A DNA stretch of 52,561 bases from NCBI GenBank assembly GCA_045658305.1, contig JAZOUT010000034.1, forward strand, positions 1 to 52,561, given 5' to 3'. How positions within the stretch are numbered: the first letter of the stretch is position 1; every line of letters starts with the position of its first letter. Below, piece by piece: positions 27,834 through 37,590 of this stretch. A model generated the notes under the pieces. That model worked only from the letters and a program-made list of their open reading frames with translations. It had not been told where the DNA came from and made no database searches. The DNA comes from Aphodosoma sp045658305 (GTDB lineage: Bacteria > Bacteroidota > Bacteroidia > Bacteroidales > Paludibacteraceae). A program made the position numbers and the translations under genes.

Positions 27834-29243
27834 ATGAAAATGAACTTTTTAAACCTAAAAAATCTACTTATTGCCACTTTGCTTACTACAGCAAACATGA
27901 CTTATGCACAATCAGCTACATTAAAACCTATGTGGGAAAGAGATGGTGCAGCTATTACATCTATCTCTGAAAATGGAGAATGGGCTTGTGGCTCAGCATT
28001 CAACAACAATGACGGTGCTGGCTTCCAAAGCAATGCTTCAAAATGGAATCTACAAACAGGAGAACGCATATATCTCGTTTCGGAAGAAGATATGAATAAC
28101 ACTCAGTCTGACGCATTTATGATTACAAACGATGGTTCGCTCGTCGTAGGACAATACCTTTTACAACCAGCCTACCACTTCAATGGCGAATGGCATGTAC
28201 TTGAATTGACTAAAGGTTATACCGCAGGCGAAGCTCGCGATGTCACCATCGTAAATGGTGACACTATCATTGTAGGACGCATATTTGACGATGTTGAATA
28301 TCAAAAAGTGCAAGGTGTAACTTGGATAAACGGCGTACTCAATAAATTAACAGATATCGTTCCCCGTGAATATCAATATGATGAAAACAAAAAAATGAAA
28401 TTCCAAATAACAAATATATCAGAAGATGGACGAGTAATGCTCGGCGCATACGATCCATTCGCTTGGCCTACTCGCAAACCTTTCATCATCAAAGATAGCA
28501 TATTTACACTTCTCGATATTAGTGCCATAAATGGTCTCGAAGAATACGAGACAAATAAAGACTTCTTCAAAGAAGAAAAACTTAGCCACAATGGAAATTT
28601 TGTTGCATTATCATTCTTTGGACATAACATCCACCGCCCAGTAATTTACAATACAACAGACAGCTCCTTTACACTCATCAAAGAAGCTCCAGAAGAAACA
28701 GGCGCAAAAGCTATCGATGATTTAGGTAATGCATATTATGCCGGTCCTATGACCTCAGGTGTTGATCGCAAATCTTTTGTATCAATCAATGGAGTAGCAA
28801 CTCAAATTGACAACATATTAATTGATAAATTTGGCCTCACACAAGAACACATCAATGCCACATGCCAAGACCCAGACCTTACAGGAAGTATCCGTTTCAT
28901 ATATGACGTATCAGCTGATGGAAAAACTATAATTGGTTCAGCAGGATATGGCACTGGAGAATATAACTGGGTATTAAAACTTCAATGCCCTTTGACTGAT
29001 ACTCCTATTGCAGTTGAAAATGTGACATATAACAGCAATATTGCATATTATGCTAATGGACATATAAATATTGTAGGCTCTGTCGACCACATCGAAATAT
29101 ACAACACTAACGGACAATTAGTAAATAAACAAGATGTTACATCCGGAAACAATGTAATACCAACTAATTTAAGACAAGGCGTGTACATTGTGAAAATCTA
29201 CAACAACAAACTAATATCAACTAATAAAATCATAATCAAATGA
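27834..29243 (+). CDS. T9SS cargo protein, HAF-like propeller paralogue 1
   Basis: A protein of 469 residues with a signal peptide ending near NMTYAQ. The mature part carries repeats of the type SENGEWACGSAF ... ASKWNLQTGERIYL, and SADGKTIIGSAGYGTGEYNW, like extracellular HAF repeats that build beta-propellers. The last 75 residues are a T9SS type A sorting domain (VDHIEIYNTNGQLVNKQDV ... KIIIK). Paralogues are at 31465 and 33048. Its stop overlaps the next start by 4 bases (ATGA), so the two are translated as a pair. Ligand unknown. Confidence 0.8.
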   Translation: MKMNFLNLKNLLIATLLTTANMTYAQSATLKPMWERDGAAITSISENGEWACGSAFNNNDGAGFQSNASKWNLQTGERIYLVSEEDMNNTQSDAFMITNDGSLVVGQYLLQPAYHFNGEWHVLELTKGYTAGEARDVTIVNGDTIIVGRIFDDVEYQKVQGVTWINGVLNKLTDIVPREYQYDENKKMKFQITNISEDGRVMLGAYDPFAWPTRKPFIIKDSIFTLLDISAINGLEEYETNKDFFKEEKLSHNGNFVALSFFGHNIHRPVIYNTTDSSFTLIKEAPEETGAKAIDDLGNAYYAGPMTSGVDRKSFVSINGVATQIDNILIDKFGLTQEHINATCQDPDLTGSIRFIYDVSADGKTIIGSAGYGTGEYNWVLKLQCPLTDTPIAVENVTYNSNIAYYANGHINIVGSVDHIEIYNTNGQLVNKQDVTSGNNVIPTNLRQGVYIVKIYNNKLISTNKIIIK

Positions 29244-31402
29244 AAAAAATTTTAGTAATCCTATTATGCATTGCTCAATGTACTTTAAGCATAAATGCAT
29301 TTGCACAAAAACGAGTTGAGCTTGACAAAATCAGCGATATTCGCACACAAGAAGACGGCACATACATAACTTACACAGGTGAAGCCATAACAACATTCTA
29401 TGGCTTAGGTGGTATTCTCATACAAGATTCAACTGGAGCTATATACATAAAAAGTTACGATATGTCAAAATCTTGTACCGACCCCGCTGATGCAGGATAT
29501 CCTAATTTGAAAATTACAAATATTTCGGGTATCTTCCACAAAGCAACTAACATGGAAATGACACAAATAGAAGTTGAATATGACGAAGATGCTTATGATA
29601 TTGAAGTAATTGAAAAAAACGTAGATTTTACAATTACAAATGTAACACTTGAAGAATTAATAGCAAACCCTATGGCATACGAATGCAAAGCAATTCGTTT
29701 GTCAAACGTTAACCCTGTAGTTACCCCATATACTAAATACTTCAAACTTGGAGATAAAGAATTATCTATTTCAACAGGTCAAATGGGTGAAGCTATGACT
29801 ATTCCTGCCGAAGGTACATTTGTGGGATACTATGGCAACAATGGTAATCAAGGATTTATCATTCCTGAAAATAAATATATTACTGCTACAGCCTACAACT
29901 CAATATATGAATTGAAAGGAGCTAACGCAACAGAAAACACTCTTGGCATTTTAAATCCTGTACTTGTAAACCGCGTAGTAAACAATGATAATGGAACAAC
30001 TACACTATACATTCAAGAAGACTATAGCTATTTTGGCACATATGGCACTACTGTTATTGTAGAAAACCTTACAACTAATATTAAAGAGGGCGATTCAATT
30101 GTAGGTGTTCGCGGATACGTTACTCGATTTAGAACAGAAGGAGATAAAGTGTATGGCTCTAAAATTGAACAAAAAGGAGATTTAGGAACAAACATAAAAG
30201 TTATAAAAAGTAACAATACATTGAACGTTCAAGCCATCCAAGAGCTTGAATATTTGAAAGGCGAAAGCGCATTGAATTATGAAGCAACCCTCTGCTCTAC
30301 TCCAACAGGCACAATACTCAAACACGGAAACAAATATTTCCTAAGAGTTACACAAAATAAAAAAAATGACTCAATCTACATCGAAGGAACAGATTTAACT
30401 TCACTCGTTGGCACAAAACATGCTATCGTAGGTATAGTTGATGCTGGTACAATCAATCCTGGATATATCACATTGGTATTACGCACAATAAATGACATAC
30501 TTCTCAATAACTACCAATTCAACTCAATCGCAGAAATGCGAGCAGCAGGCCGTCCACTTGCAACTAATGTTACTTACGAGCTTGTAAGCCCAGCATTAGT
30601 AACATACAAACGAGAATACAACATTGATGCCGTTAAATTAGTAGGTGTACATATACAGGATGCAACAGGCGGTTATTATATCAAAAAACAAGTAAATGCA
30701 AAAGAGACATTCAATATTAACGTTGGAGACTCAGTTACAAACATCAAAGGAGTTTTTGTTAACACAGCAGGAACAGGTTATATGCTTGATTTCTCTGATA
30801 TTGACAATACACAAGAAGATACATACAAAATTATTTCAAGTGGAAACCCTGTAGATACAGATCCAATAAATGTAACTATGGCAGAATTGGCTGCAAATCC
30901 ACATAAATACTCAAGCAGAATAATTCGCCTTGAAAATGTATTACAAGGAGATACTACTTACGAAGCTTGGTGGTCAGATGGTCAATTGACTACAGAATAT
31001 TACCTATATCAAAAAGGTTCGCCAGAACGTATGTTCTATTCTATTTGGGAGTACCCACTTTATATAAAAAATAACATTGTTGGAGTATTTGATGATGCTT
31101 GCGACTCGGAAGGTTTCTCTATCATTCCACTCAGCGCAGCTCACATCACAAATGCAGGAAACGATGACGAGACTAATACAGAAATTATAAGAAATGAAAA
31201 TATTTCTATTACATATAACAATGGTACTATTCTCTTATCAGAAGACATCGATGCTATTGAAATTTACAGCATAAATGGTACGTTAGTAATGCAACAAGAA
31301 GGACATATAAATTCTGTTGCTATAAACTTGAACAAAGGTATCTATATTATTCGAGCAATAAATAATGGAGAAATCACAACTTGCAAAATTGCAATAAAAT
31401 AA
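29240..31402 (+). CDS. T9SS cargo protein with repeated OB-fold-like domains
   Basis: A protein of 720 residues with a signal peptide ending INAFAQ. Several copies of an OB-fold-like module are visible: ITTFYGLGGILIQDSTGAIY near the start, then VNNDNGTTTLYIQEDYSYFG, and VKLVGVHIQDATGGYYIKKQ. Such modules occur in secreted Bacteroidota proteins with a DUF5689-like style. The C terminus (DAIEIYSINGTLVMQQEG ... KIAIK) is a T9SS type A sorting domain. It is translationally coupled to the upstream propeller gene, and a terminator follows. No enzyme motifs were seen. Confidence 0.75.
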   Translation: MKKILVILLCIAQCTLSINAFAQKRVELDKISDIRTQEDGTYITYTGEAITTFYGLGGILIQDSTGAIYIKSYDMSKSCTDPADAGYPNLKITNISGIFHKATNMEMTQIEVEYDEDAYDIEVIEKNVDFTITNVTLEELIANPMAYECKAIRLSNVNPVVTPYTKYFKLGDKELSISTGQMGEAMTIPAEGTFVGYYGNNGNQGFIIPENKYITATAYNSIYELKGANATENTLGILNPVLVNRVVNNDNGTTTLYIQEDYSYFGTYGTTVIVENLTTNIKEGDSIVGVRGYVTRFRTEGDKVYGSKIEQKGDLGTNIKVIKSNNTLNVQAIQELEYLKGESALNYEATLCSTPTGTILKHGNKYFLRVTQNKKNDSIYIEGTDLTSLVGTKHAIVGIVDAGTINPGYITLVLRTINDILLNNYQFNSIAEMRAAGRPLATNVTYELVSPALVTYKREYNIDAVKLVGVHIQDATGGYYIKKQVNAKETFNINVGDSVTNIKGVFVNTAGTGYMLDFSDIDNTQEDTYKIISSGNPVDTDPINVTMAELAANPHKYSSRIIRLENVLQGDTTYEAWWSDGQLTTEYYLYQKGSPERMFYSIWEYPLYIKNNIVGVFDDACDSEGFSIIPLSAAHITNAGNDDETNTEIIRNENISITYNNGTILLSEDIDAIEIYSINGTLVMQQEGHINSVAINLNKGIYIIRAINNGEITTCKIAIK

Positions 31403-31409
31403 ATTAACA

Positions 31410-31456
31410 GATACGAGATATAAGACTAATACACTTTATATCTCGTGTCTTTTTTA
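31410..31456 (+). terminator. Terminator after the OB-fold gene
   Basis: GATACGAGATATAA pairs with TTATATCTCGTGTC and is followed by six T. It separates the first gene pair from the next paralogue. Confidence 0.8.
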
Positions 31457-31464
31457 CTTAAACT

Positions 31465-32895
31465 ATGAAAAAAATATCACTAACTCTATTCACTATGTAT
31501 TGCGCATTATGCGCTGTGTATTCGCAATTTACAGGTAAATTCGTAAATATGACTTCTAAAACTGATGCTGCAGAAGTTTATGCACTATCAGAAAATGGGA
31601 AATGGGCATGTGGAGCACACTTTGCAAGTGGAGATATGAATCAAGCATTCTATGTTTGGGGTTCTATATGGAACACAGAAACAGGTGAACGTATCTACTT
31701 AGAAGAAGACCCAAGCATTCCTTGCGCTATATATTGGGTGAATAATGACGGTACATTTGCCGCAGGAGCTCATTATAACCAGCCTGCATACTACACCAAT
31801 GGAGAATGGCACACATTAAAAATGCCACGTGGATATAGTAATGCAGTTGGCGAAGTTTCAGCTGTAGGATTTAACGAACAAGGCGATACTATTATGATTG
31901 GCTGGGCTTATACAGCAGCTACTCGCGGAACTATTATTCGCTGGATAAATGGTGAATTGGATAATGAATTTGAATATCGCAATACTGTTCGCGAATGGGA
32001 AAGCAAAGCCGAAATGGAACTTACACGTGGGTTATCAAAAGATGCAAAAGTATATCTTATTTCGCTTGATCATTGTCTTCTTCCAGTAAATTATGGAGGT
32101 AATTTGCCTACTACCTATATAATGACAGAAGACACTACTATCATACTTGAAAATAAACTCGAAGGGTATGATCGTGTTTCTTTTGTCAGTGGAGCCGAAC
32201 TTAGCCGAAATGGCAAATGGGTTGTGGGATCATTCTACGCAATAGGTTTAACCCCAGAAGATGGAGAGGGGGGCTTATCATTCTTATACGATGTTGAAAA
32301 TGATAGAATGCAACTACTTGAAGGTCGTGGACAAGGCATGGCTGCCACAACAGTTGACGACTATGGTCGTGTGCTATATTGTCGAGGTACAGCTGGTACT
32401 CCTCTTCGCAAACCTTACGTTCTTAGAGAAGATAGATTTATTCCACTTGAAGAAATATTAGTGAAATATGAAGGTATTAATGCAGAAGAAATTGAGGCTG
32501 TAATGACAGATGAAATTGAAGAAGCAGGAGAAGATGATCTCGGAACGCTATATGACGTATCTGCCGATGGACGCACAATACTTGGTTGTGGCGGGCCTGC
32601 AAAAAAATACAATTGGGTGGCTCATCTATCTCATAGTGTGCATGATATCGATATGGATGTAAATTATACTCCTATATCTTACGACAATCTTGCTGCTTTT
32701 TATACACAAGGTAGTATAATTATGTCAGGAATGGTTGACAATATTAAAGTGTATGACATCAATGGGCAACTTGTTATACAACAAGAGGTAAATTCAGCTT
32801 TCTTACCTTGCAATCTTACAACTGGTATATATATTGTAAAACTATACAATCAAACGACAAATAGTTGTAGCACAAGCAAAATAGTTGTTAAGTAA
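31465..32895 (+). CDS. T9SS cargo protein, HAF-like propeller paralogue 2
   Basis: A protein of 476 residues with a signal peptide (KKISLTLFTMYCALCAVYSQ) and a T9SS type A C terminus (VDNIKVYDINGQLVIQQEV ... KIVVK). The body matches its neighbours: SENGKWACGAHF, TETGERIYL, GEWHTLKMPRGYS, LSRNGKWVVGSF, VSADGRTILGCGG. The repeats suggest a beta-propeller. It is closer to the 33048 paralogue (shared MPRGY, RWINGxxDN, YLISLDH) than to the 27834 one. No promoter is obvious in the 8 bases between the terminator and the start, so read-through may feed it. Confidence 0.78.
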   Translation: MKKISLTLFTMYCALCAVYSQFTGKFVNMTSKTDAAEVYALSENGKWACGAHFASGDMNQAFYVWGSIWNTETGERIYLEEDPSIPCAIYWVNNDGTFAAGAHYNQPAYYTNGEWHTLKMPRGYSNAVGEVSAVGFNEQGDTIMIGWAYTAATRGTIIRWINGELDNEFEYRNTVREWESKAEMELTRGLSKDAKVYLISLDHCLLPVNYGGNLPTTYIMTEDTTIILENKLEGYDRVSFVSGAELSRNGKWVVGSFYAIGLTPEDGEGGLSFLYDVENDRMQLLEGRGQGMAATTVDDYGRVLYCRGTAGTPLRKPYVLREDRFIPLEEILVKYEGINAEEIEAVMTDEIEEAGEDDLGTLYDVSADGRTILGCGGPAKKYNWVAHLSHSVHDIDMDVNYTPISYDNLAAFYTQGSIIMSGMVDNIKVYDINGQLVIQQEVNSAFLPCNLTTGIYIVKLYNQTTNSCSTSKIVVK

Positions 32896-32931
32896 AAGAG
32901 AAATTCAACTAAAAAAAATACTATTTCAACT

Positions 32932-32969
32932 AAAAAAATGCAAATTCTTTGTGGTTTGCATTTTTTTTT
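32932..32969 (+). terminator. Terminator after paralogue 2
   Basis: AAATGCAAA pairs with TTTGCATTT and is followed by a run of T. The next promoter overlaps it. Confidence 0.75.
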
Positions 32970-32978
32970 GTAATTTTG
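32948..32978 (+). promoter_or_regulatory. Promoter of paralogue 3, embedded in the terminator
   Basis: TTTG at 32948-32951 and TAATTTTG at 32971-32978 are 19 bases apart, the expected -33/-7 spacing. The -33 box lies in the terminator loop. Confidence 0.6.
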
Positions 32979-33047
32979 TAGTCGCAATTTTACATTGCAG
33001 TATTATTTTTTAATAAAGTATTAACATCTTAAAAATCAATAATTAAA

Positions 33048-34502
33048 ATGAAAAAAATCTCAATGACATTATGCGCAATCATATGCGCAATTTGTGCTAT
33101 TTCGGCACAAAACCAACCAACAGGCGTATTTATGAATCTACGCGCTGAAGATATGGCACAACCTAATGCTATATCAGAAAATGGCAAATGGGCTGTAGGT
33201 TCTGCTTTTTGGACAGGCCAAGAAAATCAAGCAGGAACAATCAATGCATCAAAATGGAATCTTGAAACAGGCGAACGCATTTTCTTAGTTGAAAAAGAAA
33301 GCTTGAGCGATGCTCTTTGTATTAATAATGAAGGTACAGTTGTAGGTGGTTCTTTCCTCGGTCAAGCTGCTTATTGGCTCGAAAGCGATGGTGAATGGCA
33401 CGTATTACCAATGCCACGTGGTTATGACAAAGGAAGCGGTGATGTTACTGCTATGGCTTTTGTTGACAGCGATACCATCATGGTAGGTTATGTTATGGCA
33501 AGCCAAATGGATGGTAAAATCGTACGTTGGATAAATGGCAAAATTGATAACACATTTAAATATCGTGACTATACTCGTTATGCTGAGTTAAGAAATGATA
33601 CTATCAAAGGCGAAATGCAAAAATTACGTGGTATGTCAACAGACGGAAAACGCTATCTTATCTCACTTGACCATAATCTTCTTCCTATGGCTGGCACTAC
33701 TAACCTTCCAACTACTTTTGTTCAAGTTGAAGATAAATCAGTTGTTATTGACCGTGCATTTGACATCTACGATGCTGTATCGTTTGTAGAAGAGGCTGCC
33801 ATGTCACACAATGGTGAATTCGTTTGTGGTCGTATCTATGCCGTACCAATGGATGGTGTTGATGCTACAGAAAGTGCTTCTATTGCTTTCACATACGATG
33901 TAGATAATGATGTATTTACTCACTATGGCAACATCGCTCAAACAGGTCGCTATGCTGGTGCATCTTGCATTGACAATGAAGGTCATGTATATTTCAAAAG
34001 TGTAAATGGCGCAGATCCTCTCGGCAAACCATATATCTTCAAAAATGGTGAATACATTGAACTTGAAAGATGTCTTTTAGCTTATGAAGGCATTACAGCG
34101 GCACAAATTGACGCTATCGCAGAAGAGGTTGAAGGTTCAGATGCAGACGACCTCGGTATCGTTTGGGCTGTATCGGCTGATGGCAAAACTCTTATCGGTG
34201 CAGGTGATGCATTAAAAGGTAATATTTGGTGTGCTAAATTGAGCTGCTCTCCTTACGATGTTGACCCTGTAGTTGCTGTTGAAAATGTAACTTATGACAA
34301 TCTTGCTGCGTATTATGCTAATGGCACTATCACAATCAAAGGCAATGCAGAAATGATTGAAGTATATAGCATCACTGGTGCAAAAGTTATGAGCCAAGTG
34401 GTTGAAAACAGCTCTATCAAAGCTGACCTTCGCAATGGTATCTATGTAGTAAAAGTTTACAATGGTAACAATGTTGCTACAAGCAAAATTATTGTGAAAT
34501 AA
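33048..34502 (+). CDS. T9SS cargo protein, HAF-like propeller paralogue 3
   Basis: A protein of 484 residues with a signal peptide (MTLCAIICAICAISAQ) and a T9SS type A C terminus (AEMIEVYSITGAKVMSQVV ... KIIVK). The body shows SENGKWAVGSAF, ETGERIFLV, GEWHVLPMPRGYD, IVRWINGKIDN and VSADGKTLIGAGD. It has its own promoter and a strong terminator, so it can be expressed apart from its paralogues. Its codon use looks more biased toward frequent codons than that of paralogue 1, which hints at higher expression. Ligand unknown. Confidence 0.8.
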   Translation: MKKISMTLCAIICAICAISAQNQPTGVFMNLRAEDMAQPNAISENGKWAVGSAFWTGQENQAGTINASKWNLETGERIFLVEKESLSDALCINNEGTVVGGSFLGQAAYWLESDGEWHVLPMPRGYDKGSGDVTAMAFVDSDTIMVGYVMASQMDGKIVRWINGKIDNTFKYRDYTRYAELRNDTIKGEMQKLRGMSTDGKRYLISLDHNLLPMAGTTNLPTTFVQVEDKSVVIDRAFDIYDAVSFVEEAAMSHNGEFVCGRIYAVPMDGVDATESASIAFTYDVDNDVFTHYGNIAQTGRYAGASCIDNEGHVYFKSVNGADPLGKPYIFKNGEYIELERCLLAYEGITAAQIDAIAEEVEGSDADDLGIVWAVSADGKTLIGAGDALKGNIWCAKLSCSPYDVDPVVAVENVTYDNLAAYYANGTITIKGNAEMIEVYSITGAKVMSQVVENSSIKADLRNGIYVVKVYNGNNVATSKIIVK

Positions 34503-34521
34503 TTTTATAGACAAAAGATAT

Positions 34522-34563
34522 AAACACGAGGTGTTAGAATGGTCTAACATCTCGTGTTTTTTT
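34522..34563 (+). terminator. Terminator at the end of the T9SS cassette
   Basis: AAACACGAGGTGTTAGA pairs with TCTAACATCTCGTGTTT around a 4-base loop and is followed by T. It is a strong hairpin. Confidence 0.88.
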
Positions 34564-34657
34564 GTACACACTCTTCCTATAATCCTCTACTATGCTTATA
34601 AATATAAATTACTTTTGCAGAAGATATTCTCAAGTTGAAGGATGCTTGCATATAAGA

Positions 34658-34724
34658 TTATAGTATGTTTATAGTATGTTTATAGTATATTTATAGTATG
34701 TTTATAGTATGTTTATAGTATGTT
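34658..34724. repeat. 11-bp tandem array, right side of the T9SS cassette
   Basis: About six TATAGTATGTT units, the reverse complement of the array at 27600-27665. The homology continues through the flank into the ISL3-like end at 34739. Confidence 0.85.
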
Positions 34725-34738
34725 GTAATATAGAATAG

Positions 34739-34915
34739 GGTTCTTCAACTATTTAATTGAAAATTTGCCTTTTATTATTCCCCCCCCCTCCGCCCGTTGG
34801 GCTCGTCCCCCTGTATTAGGGGGACAATATTGTGCGATAGCTGTATTTTAATGTGTTTTGTATGATTAATGAAGTTGGTGAAATAAAGGGTTTTCTACTA
34901 AGTTAAAGAAGAACA
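34739..34915. mobile_element. Decayed ISL3-like miniature element carrying the GC-rich palindrome
   Basis: The left end GGTTCTTCAACTATTTAATT resembles the ends of the 27303-27578 element. A weaker inverted end lies at about 34890-34915. The flanks TAGAATAG and TAGGATAT agree at 6 of 8 positions. Inside, at 34781-34836, is the GC-rich palindromic repeat that also interrupts the ABC ATPase gene. There is no gene in the roughly 480 bases between 34565 and 35048. Confidence 0.55.
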
Positions 34916-34996
34916 TAGGATATAATAATGATTGTTATTAAGTTAGTTGAAAATTATAGTATATAATTCTCTTTGAAGAGATAGTGATATATAATA

Positions 34997-35032
34997 AAAC
35001 ACCGCCCAATTTGATGATTGGACGGTGTTATT
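34997..35032 (-). terminator. Terminator of the EF-G paralogue gene
   Basis: On the minus strand AACACCGTCCAAT pairs with ATTGGGCGGTGTT and is followed by TTATTAT. It lies directly after the stop at 35049. Confidence 0.8.
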
Positions 35033-35048
35033 TTAGAGATTACTTTGA

Positions 35049-37208
35049 TTAGTCTTCGCTTTGTGTAGCTTCGTATTCTTTGAGAAGTTTGTCTTGAACA
35101 TCACCTGGACAAAGTTCGTAAGAAGCAAATTTCATTGAGAATGAAGCACGACCACCTGAAAGTGAGCTCAATGCAGTTGAGTAGTTAGAAAGCTCTTTCA
35201 AAGGTACTTTAGCCATAAGTTTTTCGAAACCTTTCACTGATTCCATACCCATAATGATAGCGCGACGACCTTGGAGGTCAGACATTACATCACCCATACG
35301 TTCAGATGGAACCAATACCTCTACATCGTAAACAGGTTCGAGAATTTTAGGATTAGCTTCTTTGAAGGCTTGAGCAAATGCGTTACGACCTGCAAGACGG
35401 AAAGAGATTTCATTAGAGTCAACTGGGTGCATTTTACCATCGTAAACGATAACGCGTACGTCGCGAGCGTATGAGCCAGTAAGAGGGCCTTGTTCCATAC
35501 GGTCCATGAGACCTTTCATGATAGCTGGCATGAAACGAGCATCGATAGCACCACCAACGATAGAGTTAACCATCACGAGTTTGCCACCCCAATCGAGTTC
35601 AACTTCTTGAACGTCGCGAGATTGAATACGATATTCTTGACCGTTGAACTTATAGATTTCTTTAACTGGTTCGCCTTCTACGTAAGGTTCAACAATGAGG
35701 TGTACTTCACCGAATTGACCTGCACCACCCGATTGTTTTTTGTGACGATAGTCGCTACGAGAAGCGCGAGTGATAGTTTCACGATAAGGGATGCGTGGTT
35801 CGAGATATTGGATTTGGAGTTTATCGTTGTTTTCGATACGCCATTTGAGAGTACGGAGGTGGAATTCGCCTTGACCAGAAACGATAGTTTGACGAAGTTC
35901 TTTACTTTGTTCGATAACCCAAGTTGGATCTTCTTCGTGCATACGAGTGAGGATTTCGTTGAGTTTTTCTTCTTCACCATCAGTTACAGGTTTGATAGCG
36001 CGACGATATTTTGGTTCTGGATATTGGATACCAGGGAAGTCGTATTCACAACCTTTAGCATTGAGAGTATTACCAGTGCGAGTATCTTTAAGTTTAACAG
36101 TAGCACCGATATCACCAGCTACGAGTTGGTCAACTTCGATACGGTTTTGACCAGCAACGCAGAAGAGTTGAGATATACGTTCTTTACCACCGTTGCGAGA
36201 GATATTAGTAAGGTCATCACCTTTTTTGAGTGTACCGCTCATAACTTTGAAGTAAACAACTTCACCGATATGTGGTTCAACAGAAGTTTTGAATACGAAG
36301 ATAGAAGTTTCAGCGTCTTTGTTAGGAGCAACTTCTTCGAGGTTTTTAGTTACAGGTTTTGGCATATCGTCAACGAAAGGAACGACATTACCGAGGAATT
36401 CCATCAAACGGCGAACGCCCATGTCTTTGCCAGAACAGCAGCAGAATACAGGGAAAATGTCGCGACCGATGAGACCTTTGCGGATACCTGAACGCATTTC
36501 GTCTTCAGTGAGCGAACCTTGTTCGAAGTATTTGTCCATAAGAGTTTCATCATTTTCGGCAGCAGCCTCAACAAGAGCATTGTGGAGTTCTTTTGCTTTT
36601 TCGAGCTCTTCAGCAGGTATATCAAGGATTTCAGGAGCACCACCTTCTGGTTTCCATCTGTAAAGTTTCATAAGGAGGACGTCAACAACAGCGTTGAAAC
36701 CAACACCACAGTTAACAGGATATTGAACTAATACAACTTTGTTGCCAAAGCTCTCGCGAAGTTGTTCAACAGTTTGGTCGAAATTAGATTTGTCAGTATC
36801 TAATTGGTTTGCGAGGAAAATAACAGGTTTTTTAGTTTGCTCAGTGTAGCGGAAGTGGTTTTGAGTACCTACTTCAACACCATATTGAGTATTAACAAGG
36901 ATAAGGGCTTGGTCAGTAACACCAAGAGAAGTAATTGCACCACCTACGAAGTCATCAGAACCAGGACAGTCAATGATATTAAGTTTTTTGCCTAACCATT
37001 CAGCGTGAATCACAGTAGGGAATACAGAATAGCCATATTCCATTTCAACAGGGAAATAGTCAGATACAGTGTTTTTAGCTTCTACAGTACCGCGACGTTT
37101 TATAACTCCACACTCATAAAGCATAGCTTCCACGAGTGTGGTTTTTCCAGAGCCAGAACTACCCAAAAGAGAGATGTTCTTAATTTCGTTAGATTGATAA
37201 ACTTTCAT
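35049..37208 (-). CDS. EF-G paralogue (EF-G2-like) lacking the catalytic histidine
   Basis: A protein of 719 residues with the full EF-G layout: GTPase domain, domain II (VYFKVMSGTLKKGDDL), domain III, domain IV (HKKQSGGAGQFGEVHLIVEP) and domain V. The nucleotide site is changed. The P-loop reads GSSGSGKTT, the switch I motif RGITI is missing (VEMEYGYSVF stands there), and the switch II PGHVDF is PGSDDF, so the catalytic histidine is replaced. G4 is ANQLDTDK. This matches EF-G2 of Bacteroides, reported to support translation without GTP hydrolysis during starvation. Ribosome translocation without GTPase activity is therefore the expected role. The gene stands alone. Confidence 0.88.
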   Translation of the reverse strand: MKVYQSNEIKNISLLGSSGSGKTTLVEAMLYECGVIKRRGTVEAKNTVSDYFPVEMEYGYSVFPTVIHAEWLGKKLNIIDCPGSDDFVGGAITSLGVTDQALILVNTQYGVEVGTQNHFRYTEQTKKPVIFLANQLDTDKSNFDQTVEQLRESFGNKVVLVQYPVNCGVGFNAVVDVLLMKLYRWKPEGGAPEILDIPAEELEKAKELHNALVEAAAENDETLMDKYFEQGSLTEDEMRSGIRKGLIGRDIFPVFCCCSGKDMGVRRLMEFLGNVVPFVDDMPKPVTKNLEEVAPNKDAETSIFVFKTSVEPHIGEVVYFKVMSGTLKKGDDLTNISRNGGKERISQLFCVAGQNRIEVDQLVAGDIGATVKLKDTRTGNTLNAKGCEYDFPGIQYPEPKYRRAIKPVTDGEEEKLNEILTRMHEEDPTWVIEQSKELRQTIVSGQGEFHLRTLKWRIENNDKLQIQYLEPRIPYRETITRASRSDYRHKKQSGGAGQFGEVHLIVEPYVEGEPVKEIYKFNGQEYRIQSRDVQEVELDWGGKLVMVNSIVGGAIDARFMPAIMKGLMDRMEQGPLTGSYARDVRVIVYDGKMHPVDSNEISFRLAGRNAFAQAFKEANPKILEPVYDVEVLVPSERMGDVMSDLQGRRAIIMGMESVKGFEKLMAKVPLKELSNYSTALSSLSGGRASFSMKFASYELCPGDVQDKLLKEYEATQSED

Positions 37209-37404
37209 AATATTTTAGATTTTTGTAGGGACACAGCAAGCTATGTCCGCTGGTTAATTATTATTTGTGTTTTGCGACTGCAATTTAGTAATATTTTAGT
37301 TATCTGACAAATTATTTTTTATGTTTTACAATAGTTTTTTGACAATTTGTAAGATATATGTATTTTCTACAATAAGTTCACTCAACTATATAATTTACAA
37401 TATC

Positions 37405-37548
37405 TTAAGAATTAAGAATTAAGAATTGAGAATTGAGAATTAAATATTTAATTAGAGTTTTTCTTGTTTTTTTGTTTTTTATTTACAGTTTGCGGTTTGC
37501 GGTTTTGCGATTTTGTAGTTTTGAAACTGCAAAACTGCAAACTGCAAA
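37405..37548. repeat. Low-complexity repeats upstream of the EF-G paralogue
   Basis: TTAAGAATTAAGAATTGAGA-type units (37405-37441) are followed by TTTGCGGTTTGCGG and the inverted AAACTGCAAAACTGCAAA run (37488-37548), which can fold on itself. They fill part of the 589-base gap between two divergent regions. No gene is seen there. Confidence 0.65.
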
Positions 37549-37590
37549 TGGGAATATTGAAGCCTTTTGGGGTAAAAAATAATCAAAAAG

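Noticed and set aside
35490..36491. Long plus-strand open frame of 333 codons opposite the EF-G paralogue
   Set aside because: It is the mirror of a strongly biased coding sequence. The protein is a string of F, V, E and T with no domain pattern, while the minus strand encodes a full EF-G.
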